A DNA stretch of 64,000 nucleotides from Mesonia sp008017825 (GTDB lineage: Bacteria > Bacteroidota > Bacteroidia > Flavobacteriales > Flavobacteriaceae): contig NZ_VRLS01000094.1 in the NCBI RefSeq assembly GCF_008017825.1, forward strand, positions 1 to 64,000, written 5' to 3'. A program made the translations under genes and the position numbers. The first letter of the stretch is position 1. Every line of letters begins with the position of its first letter. The notes beneath the pieces were generated by a model. The model did no database searches. It was not told where the DNA came from and worked only from the letters and a program-made list of their open reading frames with translations. Positions 1 through 8,100 of the stretch are shown here, in pieces.

Positions 1-78
1 AAAGGGTGGTACAGCTACGGTACGGGAAGTAAATGGAAACGTGAAATTGAAAGTACAACCGGAAGCGAAGTAAAATGA
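1..78 (+). CDS. C-terminal end of a truncated upstream protein
   Basis: The first 25 codons are open and end in TGA at 76-78. The visible tail is rich in Gly, Ser, Thr and Lys (ends TTGSEVK). The start lies before the window, so the family cannot be named. The strong hairpin at 238-273 would fit as its transcription end. Another frame could be the real one, because so little is visible. Confidence 0.4.
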   Translation, partial: KGWYSYGTGSKWKREIESTTGSEVK

Positions 79-237
79 AAGAATGGGATTCCCATGAAGA
101 GTTGTATCAACCGCTTTTATACTAAACAAGTTTCTATTTGGCACATCTGGTTAAAAAAACTGATCGCTCAATAAATCATACCGCTTCTGCATAAGATCTA
201 TTCTCTTAAAATAATTATAAGATAAATGGCAACCTCA

Positions 238-273
238 TAAACCCTATTAAAGCATAGGAGTTAATAGGGTTTA
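238..273 (+). terminator. Perfect 13-bp inverted repeat, probable terminator
   Basis: TAAACCCTATTAA is followed by a 10-base spacer and its exact reverse complement. It lies downstream of the gene ending at 78. There is no long T run afterwards, so it may end or stabilise transcripts rather than act as a classical intrinsic terminator. Confidence 0.55.
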
Positions 274-729
274 GCCTTCATTATTTTGATGAGACATAAG
301 AGGAAGTATCCCTCATGAGATACGTTCATTTTAATATGTAGTTAACTTTAAAAGTTAAAATAAAAAACCTACTATGGCAGGGATTTCGTGGAGGTGACTC
401 AGGTTCTCGCTCAAGAACATATTTTTTGTAGCGTAGTGGAACGAGGGATTAAAACCTTTGTTAGTAAAATTTATGGAAAGTTGAATCTAATATTCTTTCC
501 TAAAATAATATCTCTATTGACTACAAGTTATTGCCTCAAGTTTACAAGATTATCTCTTAAATAGTTAGAAAAATTGAGACATCCCTATCTACTATAGTTA
601 TATAGACGAGGAATAAGCAATTGAGTAAATATCCATCTAAAATTCAAGTATTTATACTGTTTTTTTAAAGATTAAATTCGCATAACTTTCTAAAAATATT
701 AAATTATTCAATAATAATATTATATCGAT
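274..729. other. Gene-free AT-rich stretch
   Basis: Apart from the upstream hairpin I see no open frame with protein character, no tRNA-like fold and no repeat here. A more GC-rich patch at about 380-445 does not fold into anything I recognise. The stretch probably contains the promoter of the beta-helix gene at 730. Confidence 0.4.
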
Positions 730-2223
730 ATGAATCTAGCTAACCTTTCCGAAAAAATTAAAAGCATATTTTTACATGATTTTTTTTCATCTTTAAATTC
801 GGAGTTAAAAAACCGTAACACTGAACTCTTATCAAACCTTAGTAAAGTAAATTCAAACTTAAGTTCTATAAAAACTCCAAGTTCACTAAAGGAGTATATA
901 ATTACAAATATCCCCCCAGAAGGAATAATTATAGATGTTTCAGGTGAATATAAATTTGGAAATGATATCATTTGGAGTCCCAATAATTCCTGTACAGCAA
1001 TCACTATCAATGCCGACAATGTAACTCTTGATCTCAATCAATTTATTTTATCAGTCAATCCTTCTACATTTGTAAATAATAATGGGGCGCAATTTAATGG
1101 GATTTCTGTTTTAGAATCAACAAACATTGTCATACAGAATGGCAGCATTGATAAAGTTTCTTACTATGGAGTAAACATCTCCAAATCGTTAGATATTAAA
1201 ATAGATAATATTACGATTGGCAACATCAACTACATTGAAACTTCAAAAAAAGATCTAACTCCCTGCGGAATATTTATTGAAAGCACAGATGGGTTTTATA
1301 TACAAAACAGTATAGTTCAAAATGTATCTGTAACCGCTCCATCCTGTGCGGGTATTCAGGTAATTAAATCTAACGATGGTAAGGTATCAAACTGTAGGTT
1401 GGAAAAATTCTTAAATAATGATGGCGGTGTACAAGGTTTTAGTTATATATCAAGCACTAAAATTCTTACTCAGAATTGTACTTGTGAAAATTTTCAATCT
1501 CATTACCAAGGAATCACTATGACTACGGGTCATACCGTTATAGGTTATGTACCTATTTTTTGTGATCAACTTGAGTTTAATGATTGCAGCTCAACATCCA
1601 TGACTGGATGTTGTGATGATTGTCATGGCATGTCTGTTTTTTTAGATACCAACGTGGTGGTTAATAATTTTAGAGCCCTAAAAATCACCGATGGGGTAAC
1701 TCCAAGAAATACAGGGGCAAAAGCAACAGGGTTAGAAGTCTATGGTAGTAACATCATTATTAACAATTGTAAAGCTAAGGATATAAAGGCTATCATTCCA
1801 CAAGACCTGCAAAGTGCTGGATTTAGTGCTTGGGGCAATAATATTACTTTTAATGATTGTGTAGCAGATAACGTTACTGTAACAGATGCAGAAGGTACAC
1901 CTTCTGCATCCTATGGTTATGGTATTGGTTTTGGCTGGGCACCTGACCCTAGATCAGAATTTAACGAAGTTGCCAATAATGTAAAATATAACAATTGTAC
2001 TACTTATAACTGTCAGATAGGTTTCGATACGTGGTATCATACTAACTCTAATTGGAATGAAGTGATGAGTCATGGGGGTGAAATTTTTATATTAGTTCAA
2101 CCTAATGCTACACGTACCCTCTCCATGGATCAATGTTCCGAATCACCAAATGGCAAATACCAACAGGTCAGCTTGACAAATAGAGCGAAAAATAATACCT
2201 ATCCGATGATTAAAAAGACTTAG
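730..2223 (+). CDS. Right-handed parallel beta-helix protein
   Basis: This 497-residue protein has many short repeats in which N, I, V and D recur (NITIGNIN, INADNVTLDLN, NNIIINNC, NNVKYNNC). The pattern is that of pectate-lyase-like right-handed parallel beta-helices, with an asparagine ladder and stacked hydrophobic positions over roughly residues 70-470. The first 45 residues are helical and there is no signal peptide, so it is not obviously exported by Sec. Such folds occur in polysaccharide lyases and phage tail spikes. No catalytic Lys/Arg pair can be assigned by eye, so substrate and activity are open. The tail-collar and binding-protein genes at 10088-11894 are a similar phage-like theme nearby but are not in the same operon. 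Confidence 0.75.
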   Translation: MNLANLSEKIKSIFLHDFFSSLNSELKNRNTELLSNLSKVNSNLSSIKTPSSLKEYIITNIPPEGIIIDVSGEYKFGNDIIWSPNNSCTAITINADNVTLDLNQFILSVNPSTFVNNNGAQFNGISVLESTNIVIQNGSIDKVSYYGVNISKSLDIKIDNITIGNINYIETSKKDLTPCGIFIESTDGFYIQNSIVQNVSVTAPSCAGIQVIKSNDGKVSNCRLEKFLNNDGGVQGFSYISSTKILTQNCTCENFQSHYQGITMTTGHTVIGYVPIFCDQLEFNDCSSTSMTGCCDDCHGMSVFLDTNVVVNNFRALKITDGVTPRNTGAKATGLEVYGSNIIINNCKAKDIKAIIPQDLQSAGFSAWGNNITFNDCVADNVTVTDAEGTPSASYGYGIGFGWAPDPRSEFNEVANNVKYNNCTTYNCQIGFDTWYHTNSNWNEVMSHGGEIFILVQPNATRTLSMDQCSESPNGKYQQVSLTNRAKNNTYPMIKKT

Positions 2224-2344
2224 GATTATATATAATATTTTGCTAAAAAAAGTTGAGTTGAAAAAATAATTAACGGGACAGTGGGTTTAATAACTTAAAT
2301 TATTTTTTTTCGTTTAGAAATATTATAGTTATTAAACTTTATAC

Positions 2345-3028
2345 TTAAATAGAAAACATACTTTCTTTTAAAAATTTTTCATCCATATCAATAATATTGT
2401 TCATAAGGGCATATACAACTAGCCCTGCCGTATTTTTAGCGCCTGTTTTGTCTAAAATATGCTGTCGATGTCCTTCAATAGTTCGAATAGAACGGAATAC
2501 TTTATCGGAAATTTCTTGGTTGGATAATCCATGACAAATCCAATAAAGAACTTCTTTTTCTTTTTTAGTAAGGTATTCTTTTATTTCAAAAAAGGGCCTT
2601 GTGGATTGTTGAGACTTACTTCTTATTGCATCTGCAAAGTCTTGTGTAAGATAGAGCCCTTTTTCATATACAGTATCAATAGCTAATTTCAATTCTTCAG
2701 GTTGTATCAGTTTAGGTAAGAAAGCATTCACTCCAAGTTTTACCATATATTTTACAAAACTTGGACTATAATACGATGTTAGAATAATGATCTTAACATC
2801 TGCAGATAATTTATTAAGATGCTTAGTAGTTTCTATGCCATCCATACTTTTCATACGTAAATCAAGAAGACATATATCAGGAACAATAGGGTTAGTTTTA
2901 AATTTTTCTAAAAATTCATCTCCACTCCCAACTGTATAAACTATTTCAAATTTTTCATAATCTTCTAATATACGAACCAAACCGTTTCTAAATAATATTT
3001 CATCATCGGCAATGGCAAGGCGAATCAT
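2345..3028 (-). CDS. NarL/LuxR-type response regulator
   Basis: A receiver domain (about residues 1-125) carries the acidic pair at D8/D9 and the phospho-acceptor D56 in DICLLDLRMK. It also has the switch Thr in ILTSYY and the conserved Lys in FLPKLIQ. A LuxR/GerE helix-turn-helix follows at about 153-200 (LTKKEKEVLYWICHGLSNQE, then TIEGHRQHILDKTGAK). The 227-residue length is usual. The gene is divergent from the 119-residue protein, membrane sensor and HisKA_3-type kinase at 3113-4889, with an 84-bp gap as the likely shared control region. That kinase is its probable partner (inference from position and family). Confidence 0.93.
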   Translation of the reverse strand: MIRLAIADDEILFRNGLVRILEDYEKFEIVYTVGSGDEFLEKFKTNPIVPDICLLDLRMKSMDGIETTKHLNKLSADVKIIILTSYYSPSFVKYMVKLGVNAFLPKLIQPEELKLAIDTVYEKGLYLTQDFADAIRSKSQQSTRPFFEIKEYLTKKEKEVLYWICHGLSNQEISDKVFRSIRTIEGHRQHILDKTGAKNTAGLVVYALMNNIIDMDEKFLKESMFSI

Positions 3029-3112
3029 TTATTCAATACATTGGTTAATAACCCAAATATAGTAGTTTTAAATTTTTAATGTATATTTAAGGAAATTATT
3101 AATCAAAAAATT

Positions 3113-3472
3113 ATGGGCAAAGAAACAAATTCTATACCACTGCAAACTGCAAAAAGTTGGGCAAAAAAATGGAGAAAAGAAGAAGGTAATTATAATAAGC
3201 ATCATTTTTTAAAAGCTTTTTTTATTCCCAAAGAAGATATACTTGAAACTTTAATGGAACAAGTTGATGGATTAAGAGCTTATGTAGGTGTAGATGAAAA
3301 TAATGAAGAAAAATTAATGATTGTGGGAACCAAATATAATCCTGAAACAGATACTTATGAGGATATGTTACCAGATCGAGAAGAAGGCTTAAGAGGTGAG
3401 GTTTATGATTTTACAAGACCTTGTCCTCATATGTGTGATCGTGACAGTTCTCTTAATTCCCTAGATGATTAA
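3113..3472 (+). CDS. Conserved small hypothetical protein with C-terminal CPHMCD motif
   Basis: This is a 119-residue soluble protein without signal peptide or membrane segment. It starts with a helical SIPLQTAKSWAKKWRK segment, continues as an alpha/beta body (FLKAFFIPKEDI, LRAYVGVDENNEEKLMIVG), and ends DFTRPCPHMCD. I recall proteins of this shape as common uncharacterised genes in Flavobacteria. The two closely spaced cysteines could bind a metal or form a disulfide. It is the first gene of a three-gene run with the membrane sensor (5-bp gap) and the histidine kinase, so it may be an accessory of that signalling unit. Confidence 0.75.
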   Translation: MGKETNSIPLQTAKSWAKKWRKEEGNYNKHHFLKAFFIPKEDILETLMEQVDGLRAYVGVDENNEEKLMIVGTKYNPETDTYEDMLPDREEGLRGEVYDFTRPCPHMCDRDSSLNSLDD

Positions 3473-3477
3473 TATGA

Positions 3478-4125
3478 ATGGGTATTGATGCTTTATTATC
3501 CTCTCTAAGCACGAGTGTCTTATTATTAAATGTTATACTTTACCTTATAAGTTTTCGTAACTCTTCTAAAACTTATAAGGTTCTTGTTTTTTACCTGATT
3601 ACTTCTTTGATCATTCAATGCCTCATGGAAGCCTTTGCTTATTTAGGGTTAAACAATCATTTTTTATCAACCTACTATTTAATATTCAGGTTTTCTTTAC
3701 TTGGCTTCTTTTTCTTCTATTTGTTTAAGGAGTTAAATTTAAACTCTTTAAAAAGATCAGTTGCAATTATTAATCTATTGGTTCTATCGTTAATTATATT
3801 TCAGTATTTTTTTTATCCTGCTTTATACTATAAATTTAACCCCATAGGTTTTTTAATTACCTCACTTATATTAATTGGATATTCTATCATATACCTTTAT
3901 GAGCTTTTATCTAGAAAAAATGATTATTTATATTTAGTAGTAGGGCTATTGATATATTTAATAAGTAGTTCTATAATATTTATAAGTGCTACCGATATTA
4001 TTAATATTAATAATGATTTGAATTATTATATATGGATTATAAATGCTTCATTATATTTGGGGTATCAGTTATTGATTTCTTGGCAATGGAGGGAACTATA
4101 TTTTTCGAAGAAGAGTCTCAAGTAA
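3478..4125 (+). CDS. Multi-span membrane protein, probable sensor module
   Basis: This 215-residue protein has about seven hydrophobic spans (for example LLSSLSTSVLLLNVILYLI, SLIIQCLMEAFAYLG, GFLITSLILIGYSIIYLYEL) and almost no soluble part. It starts 5 bp after the preceding gene. Its last 40 nt overlap the likely start of the histidine kinase in another frame. I infer that it provides the membrane sensing part of that kinase, encoded separately. I do not recognise a named domain. Confidence 0.75.
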   Translation: MGIDALLSSLSTSVLLLNVILYLISFRNSSKTYKVLVFYLITSLIIQCLMEAFAYLGLNNHFLSTYYLIFRFSLLGFFFFYLFKELNLNSLKRSVAIINLLVLSLIIFQYFFYPALYYKFNPIGFLITSLILIGYSIIYLYELLSRKNDYLYLVVGLLIYLISSSIIFISATDIININNDLNYYIWIINASLYLGYQLLISWQWRELYFSKKSLK

Positions 4126-4889
4126 CCCTATTTAGTTTATTGTGTTTCTTAGTTGTACTAAGTATTATTCTCATTTTATTTTTTTTCTTTTCCAAAAAGA
4201 AAATAATACAAAAAGAGTTAGAGAAAAAAAACTTAGATCTATTTCATCAAAAGAAATTGTTAGAAGAAAATTTATTGGTTCAAGAAGAAGAACGTAAGCG
4301 TATTGGTGGTGAACTCCATGATGATATTAGCTCACAACTAAACCTTATGGCTCTAGATTTACAATTGCTCAACAAACCAAAAATTGAGCATAATGATTTA
4401 AAAAAAATTCAGCAGCATTTATTAAACTTGATTTTTAAAGCCAATGAAAGTTCAAGAAAAATTGCACACAACCTTTTTCCTCCAATGTTAGAGAAATTTG
4501 GTTTAGAAGCAGCTTTAGAAGAACTCATTGATGATTTCAATTTTAGCAATATTCTAAACATTCATTTTAAAAATGAATATGACCTGAATTTGCTTCCTTC
4601 TGCAGCACAATTACATATTTATAGAATATTTCAAGAATTGATAAATAATTCGCTCAAACACGGTAAGGCTAATAAAATTGAAATAAAAATTTTAAACACA
4701 AATTCAAAGATCAATTTCTTTTATATGGATGATGGCAAAGGTTTTAAAACTCAGAAATTAAATCGAAAAAAATCAGGGCTTGGTCTTAAAAATATTGAAA
4801 ATCGAATCTTTTTTTTAGATGGAACTTTTCAATTAAAATCACAACCAAAAAAAGGTATAACTTTCAATTTTTCAATTCCTGAAAAATAA
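4086..4889 (+). CDS. Sensor histidine kinase (HisKA_3/HATPase)
   Basis: One membrane span lies at about residues 13-36, followed by a coiled coil and a HisKA_3 dimerisation domain with phospho-acceptor H78 in ERKRIGGELHDD. The HATPase has an N box (FQELINNSLKHG), G1 box (DDGKGF) and G2 box (GLGLKNIENR). The frame is open upstream to 4032, but I prefer ATG 4086. The extra residues only re-read the end of the membrane-protein gene, and 4086 gives the usual short tail before the span. The predicted product is 267 residues. It should phosphorylate the NarL-type regulator encoded divergently at 2345-3028 (inference). Confidence 0.88.
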   Translation: MEGTIFFEEESQVTLFSLLCFLVVLSIILILFFFFSKKKIIQKELEKKNLDLFHQKKLLEENLLVQEEERKRIGGELHDDISSQLNLMALDLQLLNKPKIEHNDLKKIQQHLLNLIFKANESSRKIAHNLFPPMLEKFGLEAALEELIDDFNFSNILNIHFKNEYDLNLLPSAAQLHIYRIFQELINNSLKHGKANKIEIKILNTNSKINFFYMDDGKGFKTQKLNRKKSGLGLKNIENRIFFLDGTFQLKSQPKKGITFNFSIPEK

Positions 4890-4964
4890 AAAACCAGCTA
4901 TTATAGTCGTTAAGATTTTCTTTCCCCCCAAAGAAATCAACTCGATAATAACCTAGCTGGTTTT
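4890..4964 (+). terminator. Long imperfect hairpin after the kinase operon
   Basis: AAAACCAGCTA at 4890-4900 is the exact reverse complement of TAGCTGGTTTT at 4954-4964. The interior folds further (GATTTTCTTT against AAAGAAATC) and leaves a loop of six C residues. It begins directly at the kinase stop codon and ends with TTTT, so it probably terminates that operon. The C-rich loop is unusual for a simple terminator. Confidence 0.55.
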
Positions 4965-5073
4965 AATTATATATACTTATACTTTCTTATTTCAAAATTA
5001 ATCAAATGACCACTCTTCACAATCAACATTAATCCTATTTATATAAAATCAGGTATTTCTACCTGTTAAAAGT

Positions 5074-5100
5074 AAAAGCCTCCTAAAACAGGAGGCTTTT
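5074..5100. terminator. Bidirectional intrinsic terminator
   Basis: AAAAGCCTCCT, a 5-base loop AAAAC, and AGGAGGCTTTT form a perfect 11-bp stem with T runs readable on both strands. It lies between the convergent kinase operon and the SprB-repeat gene. Confidence 0.85.
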
Positions 5101-5124
5101 ATATAAATTTAAATAAATATCTAT

Positions 5125-8100
5125 TTATTCTTTAATTAACTGTTTGACAATCTGTCCGTTCTTACCTTTTAGCATCACTATATAAACGGCTGCTTGGAGG
5201 TTAGAAATATCTATCGTCTTTTCATTGCTCATTTGTACAAGCGATACATGCTTTACAAGCCTTCCGTGAAGGTCATAAATGTTCATTTCCTTCATTTCCA
5301 AAAGGTCTTTATTGACAAGTATAACTTGGTTCCTTGCTGGATTCGGGAATAGGCTTAAGGATTTTAAACTTAAGGTATTTGTATCCACTTTTAAATCGGT
5401 ATCAACTGTGATAACAGAAACACAAACCGATGTGTTCCCTAATTGATCTGTTGCTATAAAAGTGAAATTATATTCACCTTCGCTCAATAAAGTGCCCACT
5501 GCTGGGTTTTGAGAAATACTGGTTATAGTACCATCACAATTATCAATTGCAAATACATCCCCGTTTGCCACAAAATCAGGTACGGTAAAGAAATTTTCAT
5601 TAGGGTTGCCCATAACGGTCTGGTCATCTAGACAATCTATAATAGGTCCCATATCGTCCACCACGGTCACCGTGGAAGTACAAGTAGAAACATTTCCGTT
5701 ATTATCAGTTACAGTTAAGATAACTTGGTTCATCCCGATCATAGAACAATCAAATGTGTTTACATCTATTTGATAATCTGCTATACTACAATTATCAGTT
5801 GAACCATTGTCAACATCTTGGGCAGTAATGGTAACATTACCCGTACTGTCTAGTGAAATGGTGATGTCCTGACATATAGCTGTTGGAGCTTCATTATCAG
5901 CTATCATTATAGTGGCAGAAGCCGCAGTCGTACACCCATTAGCATCAGTCACTGTCACATTATAAGTTCCTGACATAAGTCCTGCAAGATCTTCGGTCGT
6001 TGCCGTATTACTCCACGAATAAGTATAAGGAGCAGTTCCTCCGGTCACGGTTAAATCTACTGTCCCATCATTTCCTGCGTTACAAGAAACATCGGTAGCT
6101 ATTGCAGAAGCAGAAAGCGCAGTAGGTTCGGTTACCGTTGCAGAAGCAGTTGTTGTACACCCATTGGCATCGGTTACGGTTACGTTGTAAGTTCCTGCGG
6201 TAAGTCCAGTCATATCTTCGGTCGTTGCCGTATTGCTCCAAGCATAAGTATAAGGAGCAGTTCCTCCAGTCACGGTTAAATCAACTGTCCCGTCACTTCC
6301 TCCATTACAAGAAACATTGGTAGCTATTGTAGCAGCAGAAAGCGCAGTAGGTTCGGTTACCGTTGCAGAAGCGGTTGTTGTACATCCATTGGCATCGGTC
6401 ACGGTCACATCATAAGTTCCCGCGGTAAGCCCTGTCATATCTTCGGTTGTCGCTGTGTTGTTCCATACATAAGTATAAGGAGCAGTTCCTCCAGTCACGG
6501 TTAAATCAATTGACCCGTCACTTCCTCCATTACAAGAAACATTGGTAATTGTAGCACTTGCAGAAAGCGCAGTAGGTTCGGTTACCGTTGCAGAAGCGGT
6601 TGTTGTACATCCATTGGCATCGGTCACGGTCACATCATAAGTTCCCGCGGTAAGCCCTGTCATATCTTCGGTTGTCGCTGTGTTGTTCCAAACATAAGTA
6701 TAAGGAGCAGTTCCCCCAGTTACGGTTAAATCAACTGTACCATCAGATCCCCCATTACAAAAAACATCGGTAGCAATTGCATTAGTTGTTAAATCTGTTG
6801 GCTCAGTAATTATTGCACTTGCTGTTACAGTACATCCATTATCGTCTGTTATTGTTACATTATAGGTCCCTGCTGCAACACCTGTTATTGAGGCAGTTGT
6901 CGCAGCGTTACTCCATAAGTATGTGTAAGGCGCAGTTCCGCCTGTAGCATTTGCGGTAGCTTCGCCATCATTAGCTCCATTACAAGTTACATTTTCATCA
7001 ATTATCGTAGAAGTTATTAGTGCGGCCGGTTCAGTAATTGTTACACTTGCTGTATCGGTACATCCGTTACCGTCTGTTATTGTAACATTATAAGTTCCAG
7101 CAGTCACTCCTGCTATTGAAGCTGTTGTTGCTGCGTTGCTCCATAAGTATGAGTATGGTGCTGTTCCGCCTGTTGCGCTTGCGGTAGCTGCTCCATCAGT
7201 CCCGCCATTACAGTTTATATTAATTTGTGAGGTAATTGTAGAAGATAAATCTTCATATTCAGCTGTTCGGATGGTTACATCATCAACGATGGCAAAATAA
7301 TAGTCTCCGTCAAACGTAAGGCGTAATTTGCAATTTGTTAGATCCGATACATTAGTCAAACCAGTTAACTCATATGTCAATTTTGTTGTATTAAATATAG
7401 TACCGTTAGATGTCCCTTGTAGAATACTAACATCTGTCCAAGTAACACCTCCATCATTAGAATAGCCGACAGATAATTCAGAAATCTGAAAATCTCTATA
7501 AAATAAATAAAGGTCAATATATAACTGTTCACCGTTAAATCCAGAAAGATCAAAAGATGGAGATATCAATCGTCCGCTATGAGGAGAAGGTGAAGTACCT
7601 AATCCAAAAGCTCCTTGAACTCCTGCATTATCCATAAAATCAGAATCAAAGAGAGCCGCTCCATCAGTATAAGAAGGAGAAGTGATACCTACTGATGATC
7701 CATAATATGCTCCTTGCGATACAGCCCCTTGTGTCCAAAATGCATTTCCAGGAGTTCCATTCCCATCGTATACACTTATAGCTTGCCAAGAACCAGTTGT
7801 ATTAAAAGGGTTTGCGAAACGCCCATTTGCATCCTCGTTAGGGTCATTTGATCCGCTTCCCCATACAATTTGAGCTCCAGGTGCAGTTATAACGGCAGTT
7901 GCAGTAGTAGTACATGAGTTATCATCGGTTATGGTAACTGTATAAGATCCTGCAGGTAAATTATTTATTGTAGCAGTGTTTGCACCGTTGCTCCAAGAAT
8001 ATGTATAAGGAGATGTTCCGCCTGTAGCAGTCACAGTTGCAGAACCATTTCCGTTACATGATACATTGGTTTGCGCGGTGATTGATGCAGTAAAATTGCA

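Noticed and set aside
4032..4085. Longer start for the histidine kinase
   Set aside because: The added codons only re-read the end of the membrane-protein gene in another frame. ATG 4086 gives a normal short N-terminus.
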